A DNA stretch of 27,263 bases, from the NCBI GenBank assembly GCA_016219075.1, contig JACRCJ010000099.1, positions 1 through 27,263 on the forward strand. The letters are read 5' to 3'. The DNA comes from Deltaproteobacteria bacterium. Lineage in GTDB: Bacteria > Desulfobacterota > GWC2-55-46. A program made the translations under genes and the position numbers. Under the pieces are notes generated by a model. That model did no database searches. It was not told where the DNA came from and saw only the letters and a program-made list of their open reading frames with translations. This document shows positions 21,142 through 27,263 of this stretch, one piece after another. The stretch's first letter is position 1. Each line of letters starts with the position of its first letter.

Positions 21142-21810
21142 ATGTCAACTTTGGGTGAAAGGATAAGATATGTAAGGGAAGAGGTCCTTGGTCTTAATCA
21201 GGCCGATTTCGCCGATAAATTAGGATTTTCAAGGGTGGCTACTATCAGCGATTACGAGAAGGACAAGCGAAGCCCGGATATAGTCGTTTTACGCAAAATC
21301 GCAAGTATAGGAGGCGTAACCCTTGAATGGATGATGACCGGAAGCGGCAAGGTCTCTCTGTATGAACCTGATAGCCCGGCCTTGCTGAGCGAGGGGGGCG
21401 TCCCGGTATATACAGGTAGTTTTGCCGAGGTAAAGGTATATGATATCTCCTCAGCCGGTGGGCCGAAGGACTTCCCCGGAGGCGAGCCGATCGATTCGGC
21501 GATCATACCAAGGAGAGATTACGAAAAAGGCCCCGTGGCGATACGCGTAAGGGGCGAGTCCATGAGCCCCAACATACTCGACGGCGCCACGGTCGGCGTA
21601 TGTGTCAGGGACAGGCGCCTTGTCAGCGGGGACCTCTATGCGATCTGGCTCAATTTCGAGGGCGTGACCATAAAGAGGGTCTTCGTCTACCCGGACAGGA
21701 TAGTGCTAAAGCCCGATAACCCCACTTTCCCGGAGACAGCCATCTATAACGCGGACCTCTCCGAGGAATTTATATTGGGAAAGGTCGTCTGGGTTTACCA
21801 GAGGTATTGA
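21142..21810 (+). CDS. LexA/CI-type repressor with helix-turn-helix and S24 self-cleavage domain
   Basis: 222 residues. The N-terminal HTH is about residues 5-70 (GERIRYVREEVLGLNQADFADKLGFS, then TISDYEKDKRSP and VTLEWMMTGSG). A linker follows, then an S24 peptidase domain from about 95 on. The catalytic serine is S140 in RGESMSPNILDGA and the general-base lysine is K178 in GVTIKRVF. An Ala-Gly cleavage site is present at A105-G106. These distances (34-35 to the Ser, 38 from Ser to Lys) closely match LexA and lambda CI, so RecA-stimulated self-cleavage after DNA damage is predicted. The ATG at 21142 has only a weak ribosome site (GCGGG). Divergent from the leftward repressor. It may be a prophage-derived switch or a host DNA-damage regulator. 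Confidence 0.9.
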   Translation: MSTLGERIRYVREEVLGLNQADFADKLGFSRVATISDYEKDKRSPDIVVLRKIASIGGVTLEWMMTGSGKVSLYEPDSPALLSEGGVPVYTGSFAEVKVYDISSAGGPKDFPGGEPIDSAIIPRRDYEKGPVAIRVRGESMSPNILDGATVGVCVRDRRLVSGDLYAIWLNFEGVTIKRVFVYPDRIVLKPDNPTFPETAIYNADLSEEFILGKVVWVYQRY

Positions 21811-21840
21811 AAGGGGAAGGGCGGGTTTTGACTCCTATCA

Positions 21841-21858
21841 CCGGCCTCTTGAACTTCC
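21841..21858 (+). repeat. 18-bp direct repeat, right copy (possible attachment site)
   Basis: Identical to 20207-20224. The two copies, 1634 bases apart, enclose the MITE-like element and both repressor genes. Confidence 0.8.
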
Positions 21859-21918
21859 GGTAATTAAGCCGCCCTTTTAAATCAGCTGTTCCTCCAGTTT
21901 AAGCAAATCGAATAGTTA

Positions 21919-21961
21919 GAGATTGCTTCGTCGCGTAAATCGCTCCTCTGCGCAATGACAG
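21919..21961. repeat. Short dispersed palindromic repeat
   Basis: GAGATTGCTTCGTCGCG ... GCTCCTCTGCGCAATGACAG resembles a repeat common between genes in many bacteria, where GAGATTGC pairs with GCAATGAC-type ends. It occurs once here, so the label rests on remembered pattern. Confidence 0.45.
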
Positions 21962-22121
21962 CAAAAAAAGAATTTTTCAGAGTTTCCTTATAAGTGCATA
22001 TCGCAGATTAAAAAAAGGGGTGTTTTCCCCTTACGGTAGCCACTCTTTTCCGCCTTCGCGCAACGCCTCCCCCTCCTTCAATCCGGTCTTTATCCCTCAT
22101 TTTGCCCTTCCCTGTTTTAGA

Positions 22122-22150
22122 TTGACATTTAAGGCGCTTTTTTGTATCCT
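22122..22150 (+). promoter_or_regulatory. Promoter of the aconitase gene
   Basis: Perfect TTGACA (22122-22127), 17-base spacer, TATCCT (22145-22150). A second -10-like TATAAT at 22222-22227 has no clear -35. The leader is about 115 bases from the first. Confidence 0.6.
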
Positions 22151-22256
22151 TATAAGCCTCTCAATGGAGCGGCAAGCTCGCAAGCCCTTGTTTTTTATGG
22201 ATTAAGCCTGGGTTTTTGAGTTATAATGTAAAAATCAAACCTGCATTAGCATGACT

Positions 22257-22264
22257 AAAGGAGG
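22257..22264 (+). promoter_or_regulatory. Shine-Dalgarno that decides the aconitase start
   Basis: AAAGGAGG, 7 bases before GTG at 22272. The in-frame ATG at 22251 lies upstream of this site and has no ribosome site of its own. Confidence 0.8.
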
Positions 22265-22271
22265 ATCAACC

Positions 22272-24203
22272 GTGGGAAAGAACGTCGCACAGAAGTTAAT
22301 CGACAGCCACCTGGTGTCCGGAGAGGCTGTACAGGGAAAAGAAGTAAACATAAGGATAGACCAGACGATCACCCAGGACGCTACAGGCACGATGTCTTAT
22401 CTTCAGTTCGAGGCGATGGGCGTGCCGAAGGTAAAGACAGAGCTCTCGGTTAGCTATGTCGACCACAACACGCTCCAGTACGGCGGGTTCGAGAACGCCG
22501 ACGACCACAGGTTCCTCCAGACGCTCGCCTCAAAGTACGGCATACACTTCTCAAGGCCCGGTAACGGCATCTGCCACCAGGTCCACCTCGAAAGGTTCGG
22601 CAAACCGGGCAAGACCATGCTCGGCTCCGACTCCCACACGCCCACGGGCGGCGGCATAGGCATGCTCGCCATAGGCGCGGGCGGACTCGATGTCGCCGTT
22701 GCTATGGGCGGCGGGCCTTTCAGCCTCGTATACCCGAAGGTAGTCCTTGTAAACCTCAAGGGCAAGCTTAAGCCCTGGGTATCGGCCAAGGACATAATCC
22801 TCGAGCTCTTAAGGAGGATGACAGTAAAGGGCGGGGTCGGCAAGGTCATCGAGTACGGCGGAGAGGGAGTCAAGCACCTCTCCGTCCCGGAGAGGGCCAC
22901 CATCACCAACATGGGCGCGGAGCTCGGGGCCACGACCTCGGTATTCCCGTCAGATGATGTAACGAAGGCGTTCCTGGCGGCCCAGGGCAGGGAAAAGGAC
23001 TGGAAGGAATTAAGCGCCGACCCGGACGCGAAGTACGACGAGCAGATAGACCTCGATCTGAACAAGCTCGAGCCGATGATAGCCAAGCCCCACATGCCCG
23101 ACCAGGTCTGCAAGGTCTCCGAGATAGAGGGGATGAAGGTGGACCAGGTTTGCGTCGGGAGCTGCACGAACTCGTCCTTCAGGGACCTTATGCTCGTATC
23201 CGAGACATTCAAGAAGGGCGGCTTCAAGGTGCACCCCGAAGTCAGCATGACGATATCGCCGGGCTCAAAGCAGGTGCTCGACATGATGGCTTTGAACAAG
23301 GGCCTTGCGCACCTCATCGAGGCCGGGGCAAGGATACTTGAGGCCACATGCGGCCCCTGCATCGGGAACGGTCAGTCTCCCCCGTCAGGCGGCGTATCCT
23401 TAAGGACATTCAACAGGAATTTCATCGGCAGGTCCGGCACCAAGGACGGCAAGGTATTCCTCTGCAGCCCCGAAACGGCCGTGGCGGCCGCCATCTACGG
23501 CGTGATAACCGACCCGAGGAAGCTCGGAAAGTTCCCGAAGGTGAAGATGCCGGCTGAGTTCCTCGTGGACGACTCGATGGTGGTGCCCCCGGCAAAGGAC
23601 CCCTCGAAGGTCTCGATAGTGCGCGGGCCCAACATCCAGGCGCTCCCGAAGCAGGGCCCCCTTCCGGACACCCTCAAGGGCAAGGTCCTCATAAAGCTCG
23701 GCGACAACATCACGACCGACGACATAACGCCGGCCGGCACATGGCTCAAGTACAGGAGCAACGTTCCCAAGTACTCTGAGTCGGTCTTCGCGCAGATAGA
23801 CGCCAGGTTCCACGAGAAGGCGAAGGCCACCGGAGGCGGTTTCGTCGTCGGCGGAGAGAACTACGGACAGGGGTCGTCGCGCGAGCACGCGGCCCTTTGC
23901 CCGATGTATCTCGGCATAAAGGCGATAGTGGCAAAGTCGTTTGCCAGGATCCACAAGGACAACCTCGTGAACTTCGGCATCCTCCCGCTTACATTCGCCA
24001 ACCCCGCGGACTACGACGGGATCTCGGACGGCGACGAGCTTGAGATGACGGGCCTCAAGGGCGGGCTTAACTCCGATACCCTGGTCATCAAGAACGTCAC
24101 CAGGGACAAGGAGATAAAGCTCAAGCACGGGTACTCGCCCAGACAGGTCGAGACGATACTCGCCGGCGGAACGCTCAACTACACGACGGCAAAGAGCAGA
24201 TAA
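22272..24203 (+). CDS. Aconitate hydratase, Aquifex-type
   Basis: [4Fe-4S] enzyme that interconverts citrate and isocitrate in the TCA cycle. It has 643 residues from the chosen GTG, matching the short single-chain aconitases of the Aquifex-like subgroup rather than the 750-900-residue AcnB/AcnA forms. The cluster cysteines are visible in VCVGSCTNSSFRDL and in EATCGPCIGNG (two). Substrate-binding parts are LGSDSHTPTGGGIGMLAIGAGG and, in the C-terminal swivel domain, GGENYGQGSSREHAAL. NITTDDITPAGTWLKYRSN starts that domain. The GTG is preferred because AAAGGAGG lies 7 bases upstream; an ATG 21 bases earlier would overlap that site. Isopropylmalate isomerase is ruled out by the fused swivel domain and length. 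It is monocistronic and convergent with bioD. Confidence 0.94.
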   Translation: MGKNVAQKLIDSHLVSGEAVQGKEVNIRIDQTITQDATGTMSYLQFEAMGVPKVKTELSVSYVDHNTLQYGGFENADDHRFLQTLASKYGIHFSRPGNGICHQVHLERFGKPGKTMLGSDSHTPTGGGIGMLAIGAGGLDVAVAMGGGPFSLVYPKVVLVNLKGKLKPWVSAKDIILELLRRMTVKGGVGKVIEYGGEGVKHLSVPERATITNMGAELGATTSVFPSDDVTKAFLAAQGREKDWKELSADPDAKYDEQIDLDLNKLEPMIAKPHMPDQVCKVSEIEGMKVDQVCVGSCTNSSFRDLMLVSETFKKGGFKVHPEVSMTISPGSKQVLDMMALNKGLAHLIEAGARILEATCGPCIGNGQSPPSGGVSLRTFNRNFIGRSGTKDGKVFLCSPETAVAAAIYGVITDPRKLGKFPKVKMPAEFLVDDSMVVPPAKDPSKVSIVRGPNIQALPKQGPLPDTLKGKVLIKLGDNITTDDITPAGTWLKYRSNVPKYSESVFAQIDARFHEKAKATGGGFVVGGENYGQGSSREHAALCPMYLGIKAIVAKSFARIHKDNLVNFGILPLTFANPADYDGISDGDELEMTGLKGGLNSDTLVIKNVTRDKEIKLKHGYSPRQVETILAGGTLNYTTAKSR

Positions 24204-24212
24204 AAGGGTTTT

Positions 24213-24252
24213 TTTAATGTTCTGAAAACCCCGAGGTTTTCAGCCCAGGGAG
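24213..24252 (+). repeat. Leader-like intergenic element, copy C (after aconitase)
   Basis: Core TTTAATGTTCTGAAAACCCC at 24213-24232, then GAGG, a 7-base spacer and CCCAGGGAG. Here CTGAAAACC and GGTTTTCAG (24222-24243) also make a perfect 9-bp hairpin. AGGGAG is followed by an ATG at 24258 opening only nine codons, so no gene follows. Confidence 0.55.
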
Positions 24253-24343
24253 ACTGAATGCCAGGAACGAAATGGGTTTTCTTCTGAAAGCAGTGTTGCT
24301 TTAAAACAGGCCCGTCCCCACTGGGCTTGAAGTCAAGGGGGGG

Positions 24344-25021
24344 TCACTGAAATAGGCAGGCGATGAGGCCCTCGACCGTAAGGTCGGGGGCCTCTTTTTT
24401 TGCGCGAGGGAAGTCGAACACACGGAGGCCGGTTATCCGTTCGATCTCTTTGGAGTTGTACTTCATCGAGCCGTCTGAAGCCTCAGAGTTGCCGTTAAGT
24501 ATTATTGCCCGGACCTCTATCCCCCTGTTTCGAGCGGCCTCGACCGTCAGGAGCGTGTGGTTTATCACTCCGAGCTTCGAAGTGGCCGCGATTATAACTG
24601 GAAGCCTCAGGGCAACAACGAGGTCGGCAACGGTCTTGTCATCCGTAAGAGGGGCCAAAAGGCCCCCGGCGCCCTCAACGAGCATGAGCCCGTGTCTGGC
24701 CGAAAGTTTCCGGTACCCGCTCTTTATTACCTCGAAGTCTATCTTGACCCCCGAGAGCCTCGCCGCCAGATGGGGAGATATTGGTTGGGAGAGCCTGTAC
24801 GGGCATATCTCTTCTATCGCGTCGGCTGAGCAGGAGGCCGCCTTGAGCGCTACGGCGTCTTCGGGGACGAGGGAGCCGTCTATTTCGGCACAGCCCGACT
24901 CAACCGGCTTCATCACCCCGACATCGACCCCTTTGAGCCTAAGGGCCCGCGCGATACTTGATGACACGAAGGTCTTTCCGGCCCCGGTGTCCGTGGCTGT
25001 TATGAAGTAAGACCGGCTCAT
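24344..25021 (-). CDS. bioD: Dethiobiotin synthetase
   Basis: ATP-dependent closure of the ureido ring: 7,8-diaminopelargonate plus CO2 gives dethiobiotin. It has 225 residues, the family length. The P-loop is TATDTGAGKTFVSSS (about residues 7-21). VMKPVESGC carries the substrate-contacting Lys and Ser. LMLVEGAGGLLAPL is the second hallmark, and NHTLLTVEAARNRGI and ILNG follow as in relatives. The ATG overlaps the bioA stop by four bases (ATGA), so the two are coupled. Its 3' end overlaps, on the other strand, the terminator of the convergent aconitase gene, which constrains the codons for its last ten or so residues. Confidence 0.96.
   Translation of the reverse strand: MSRSYFITATDTGAGKTFVSSSIARALRLKGVDVGVMKPVESGCAEIDGSLVPEDAVALKAASCSADAIEEICPYRLSQPISPHLAARLSGVKIDFEVIKSGYRKLSARHGLMLVEGAGGLLAPLTDDKTVADLVVALRLPVIIAATSKLGVINHTLLTVEAARNRGIEVRAIILNGNSEASDGSMKYNSKEIERITGLRVFDFPRAKKEAPDLTVEGLIACLFQ
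24365..24401 (+). terminator. Aconitase terminator embedded in the bioD coding end
   Basis: GAGGCCCTCGACC (24365-24377), loop GTAA, GGTCGGGGGCCTC (24382-24394), then seven T. The stem is 13 bp with a single T-G wobble. It is oriented to stop rightward transcription and lies about 19 bases inside bioD. Confidence 0.88.
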
Positions 25022-26373
25022 AGGGTGATCCTCTTCACGCAGTCGTAAGTGATGTTGACTATCTTTTTAAGCTCCGTCTCCTTTATGCTCAAAGGCGGCA
25101 TTATGACAACAGTGTCTCCGAGAGGCCTTATGATAAGGCCGTACTTTCTCGCCTCCATGCATACCCGGTGGCCGAGCCTCTGTGCCGGAGGGTAAGGCTC
25201 TTTTGTATTTTTGTCGGCTACAAGCTCGACCCCGGCGACAAGCCCAGTATGTCTCACCTCGCCTGCATGGTCGAGAGACTCGAATTTTTCAAGTAGAGTT
25301 TTGAAGAGGGCGACCTTGCCTTTAAGCCTTTCAAGCACATTTTCTTTACGGAATATCTCAAGGTTGGCGATCGCCGCGGCGCACCCAAGCGGGTTTCCGG
25401 TATATGTGTGGCCGTGGAAGAAGCTCTTGTACTCGTCATAGGAACCGAGGAACGCCCTGTAGACCTTTTCAGTGGTAAGCGTAGCCGCAAGCGGCATGTA
25501 CCCGCCCGTGAGTCCCTTGGCAAGACACAAGAAGTCCGGGACGACCCCTTCGGAGTCGCACGCGAACATGGAACCGGTCCTGCCGAAGCCCGTTGCGACC
25601 TCGTCGGCTATGAGTAGCACATCATATTTCCTGGTGAGCCTTCTGACCGCCTTCAAAAACCCCGGAGGAGAGGCTATCATCCCGGCGGCCCCCTCGAAGA
25701 GCGGCTCTATGACGCACCCGGCGATCTCCTCGTGGCGGTCCTTCAATATATTCTCGAATACTTCAAGACACGCCGTCTTGCAGTCTTTCTTCTCTTTCCC
25801 GACAGGGCACCTGTAACAGTACGGGTAGGGGGCCCTGAAGGTATCGAAGAGGAGCGGACGGTATTTTTTTACGAATATGTCTATCTCTCCGACGGACATC
25901 GAGCCGAAAGTGTCTCCGTGGTACGCCCCGGTAAAGGCGGCGAACTTCCTCTTGCGGTTTTTTTTGTTAGTCTGCTCCCAATACTGGAAGGCCATCTTGA
26001 GGGCTATCTCAACGGCTGTTGAGCCGTTGTCCGAGTAGAAGACCTTGTCGAGCCCCCGCGGGGCGACCGCGACGAGCCTTTCGGCAAGCTCTATGGAGGG
26101 CGTGCTGCCGAGGCCGAGAAGCGTTGTGTGGGCGATTTTATTGAGCTGCTTTTTTATTGCGGAGTCTATCTCTTTTTTCCTGTGGCCGTGGACCGTTACC
26201 CACAGAGACGACACCCCGTCGAGGTAGCGCCTGCCATCGGTGTCGATGAGGTAGTTGCCCTTGCCCCGTTCTATGACGAGCGGGGTGGACTCTTCCCACT
26301 CCTTCATCTGCGTGAACGGGTGCCAGAGATACTTCTTGTCGAGAGAGATGAGTTTTTTGGTTTTAGGGGTCAT
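25018..26373 (-). CDS. bioA: Adenosylmethionine-8-amino-7-oxononanoate aminotransferase
   Basis: PLP enzyme that transfers the amino group of S-adenosylmethionine to KAPA, making diaminopelargonate, the substrate of the bioD product. It has 451 residues, typical of the BioA form that starts DKKYLWHPFTQMKEW. Also seen: YHGDTFGSMSVG, LLIADEVATGFGRTGSMFAC (PLP-binding Asp) and FLCLAKGLTGGYMPLAATL (Schiff-base Lys). FHGHTYTGNPLGCAAA and the C-terminal RPLGDTVVIMPPLSI follow. The ATG at 26373 lacks a clear ribosome site. It is the middle gene of a leftward bioC-bioA-bioD row. Confidence 0.96.
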   Translation of the reverse strand: MTPKTKKLISLDKKYLWHPFTQMKEWEESTPLVIERGKGNYLIDTDGRRYLDGVSSLWVTVHGHRKKEIDSAIKKQLNKIAHTTLLGLGSTPSIELAERLVAVAPRGLDKVFYSDNGSTAVEIALKMAFQYWEQTNKKNRKRKFAAFTGAYHGDTFGSMSVGEIDIFVKKYRPLLFDTFRAPYPYCYRCPVGKEKKDCKTACLEVFENILKDRHEEIAGCVIEPLFEGAAGMIASPPGFLKAVRRLTRKYDVLLIADEVATGFGRTGSMFACDSEGVVPDFLCLAKGLTGGYMPLAATLTTEKVYRAFLGSYDEYKSFFHGHTYTGNPLGCAAAIANLEIFRKENVLERLKGKVALFKTLLEKFESLDHAGEVRHTGLVAGVELVADKNTKEPYPPAQRLGHRVCMEARKYGLIIRPLGDTVVIMPPLSIKETELKKIVNITYDCVKRITL

Positions 26374-26468
26374 TTGATTTGGATGATCGTTTTTATTATC
26401 TTTTAGGGTCTAATACCCCTTTAGCTTACTGCGCTCTGCAAAAGACCTTTTTGCGCGCTGGCGCGCGC
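26374..26468 (-). other. bioC-bioA gap with overlapping hairpins
   Basis: 95 bases. GCGCGC repeats (26452-26466 region) and GCAAAA/TTTTGC (26437-26453) can form small alternative hairpins, possibly an attenuator or weak terminator after bioC. No BirA-type operator and no convincing promoter is visible. Confidence 0.35.
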
Positions 26469-27263
26469 CTACAGGCTTTTCCGCGCGGCCGCGAAGATCA
26501 CCTCGTAGGTGGCTATGATACCGCCGCCGGGGGCCGGGAACCTTTTTGCGTAGACCCGTCCGGCCTCCTTGAGGAGCGTACCCATCGCTAAGCCCTTCTG
26601 CCGGTTCACGGAAGGCGAGGCCCCGATGTTTTTAAGCGTACGAAGAAGCGCGCGAAGGTCGGCGTATCTTTTGAATACCGGCAGGGACTCAAGGCTTATG
26701 AGATCGAGTCCGGCCCCTGAGAGCGCCTCAGATATCTCATCCATCCCCTTGAACTCCATCAGAGTAGATGCGCCGGATGAGCCGGAGGCCTCCCTGTACG
26801 AGGCCTTGAGCTCATTTAAGGTAGAGGGGCCGAGGGTGGAGAATACGAAGAGCCCTCCGGGCCTCAACACCCGCCCGGCCTCCCTGAACGCCCCGGCGGG
26901 GTCAGAGGCCCACTGGTAGGTAAGGTTAGAAGCGACAAGGCCGAACGACGACGGGGCAAACGGGAGAGATTCGCAGTCGGAGGCTATAAGGAGGCGGTCT
27001 CCATGGTTCTCTCTCGCCTTCAAGAGCATCGGCAGGGCTATGTCCGAGGCGTAGACCTCTGAGGCCCGACAGACCTTTTTTAACTCCGCCGTGAGGTGCC
27101 CGGTCCCGCACCCGATGTCCAGGACCTTTTCAGTTTGGGCCGGGAGGCGGACTTCAGTGAGCATCCATTCAAGCCCGGCCCTCTCGTAGACAGGGTGTTC
27201 CAACCCGGCGTCTCCCCAGGTTCCTCCGATGAGCGCCTCTATGCAGCGGGCAAGGTCCGAGGC
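26469..27263 (-). CDS. bioC: Malonyl-ACP O-methyltransferase BioC-like, 5' end open at window edge
   Basis: SAM-dependent methyltransferase that caps malonyl-ACP so fatty-acid synthesis can build the pimeloyl chain of biotin. Motif I is VLDIGCGTGHLTAEL. SNLTYQWASDPAGAFREAGRVLRPGGLFVFSTLGPSTLNELK contains the post-I and motif III segments, and STLGP..L.EL is typical of BioC. Position beside bioA and bioD supports it. The only start codon in view is TTG at 27203 (with GGGGAG upstream), but the frame stays open for the last 60 bases to the window edge (reading ASDLARCIEALIGGTWGDAG). The usual BioC N-terminal FxRAAxxY motif is not evident. So the true start may lie outside, or the protein may be fused to something upstream. 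Confidence 0.8.
   Translation of the reverse strand, partial: ASDLARCIEALIGGTWGDAGLEHPVYERAGLEWMLTEVRLPAQTEKVLDIGCGTGHLTAELKKVCRASEVYASDIALPMLLKARENHGDRLLIASDCESLPFAPSSFGLVASNLTYQWASDPAGAFREAGRVLRPGGLFVFSTLGPSTLNELKASYREASGSSGASTLMEFKGMDEISEALSGAGLDLISLESLPVFKRYADLRALLRTLKNIGASPSVNRQKGLAMGTLLKEAGRVYAKRFPAPGGGIIATYEVIFAAARKSL

Larger units (their letters stand above)
21811..22121. other. Gap after the repressor gene
   Basis: About 310 bases without a gene. It holds the right copy of the 18-bp repeat, a short dispersed repeat (21919-21961) and a small hairpin AAGGGG/CCCCTT at 22015-22032 whose T-run would face the minus strand. A 61-codon open frame from 22020 has no ribosome site and unnatural composition. 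Confidence 0.5.

Noticed and set aside
22015..22032. Terminator on the minus strand (AAGGGG/CCCCTT plus T-run)
   Set aside because: The stem has only six pairs and no leftward gene lies upstream that it could end.
22020..22205. 61-codon frame before aconitase
   Set aside because: Runs through the aconitase promoter, has no ribosome site and low-complexity composition.
24363..25010. 215-codon open frame on the + strand antisense to bioD
   Set aside because: bioD has all diagnostic motifs on the other strand. The opposite frame is Ser/Arg/Ala-rich with no domain.

Overview
The window looks like part of the chromosome of a GC-rich, Gram-negative-style bacterium. Evidence: dense operons, Shine-Dalgarno sites of the GGAGG type, sigma70-like promoters, heavy use of AGG (Arg) and ATA (Ile) codons, and a secreted nuclease. 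A complete V/A-type ATP synthase, citramalate synthase, an Aquifex-type aconitase and GC-rich palindromic intergenic repeats fit an uncultured Desulfobacterota- or Nitrospirota-like lineage. That placement is inference. Most of the window is core metabolism.

Region 1 (1-4640, + strand): the 3' part of dihydrolipoyl dehydrogenase, aspartate kinase (lysC), citramalate synthase (cimA) and a ComEA-like helix-hairpin-helix protein. The last seems to begin at a CTG codon overlapping the cimA stop and carries a membrane anchor. Region 2 (4713-13040, + strand): nine V/A-type ATP synthase genes in the order ntpF-I-K-E-C-G-A-B-D, with stalk, membrane, rotor and catalytic parts all present. Region 3 (13270-17496, + strand): purB, purC, purS, purQ and metF. 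A hairpin-rich repeat sits between purS and purQ, and purL is absent. A strong terminator closes the unit.

Region 4 (17571-20048): a second copy of the hairpin-rich repeat, then a leftward pair (SpoVT/AbrB-like regulator overlapping a cupin protein). A rightward pair is divergent from it (HAMP membrane protein without output domain, then a secreted SNase with an extra OB-like domain). Region 5 (20079-21961) is the most accessory part. It holds tRNA-Cys with its own promoter, a MITE-like element of four hairpins, and two divergent phage-type repressors. The rightward repressor has all the landmarks of a self-cleaving LexA/CI protein. A perfect 18-bp direct repeat, first copy 7 bp beyond the tRNA, brackets the MITE and both repressors, so this may be a tiny integrated or decayed element that kept only its genetic switch.

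Region 6 (22122-24252): aconitate hydratase, probably starting at a GTG. Its terminator lies inside the 3' end of the opposing bioD gene. Region 7 (24344-27263, - strand): bioC (open to the window edge), bioA and bioD, for biotin synthesis.

Two unexplained patterns stand out. One is a leader-like intergenic element (20-base core, small hairpin, CCGGGG-type tail) found before lysC, before ntpG and after the aconitase gene, with possible diverged copies before purB and purC. The other is the tRNA-flanking phage-switch islet.
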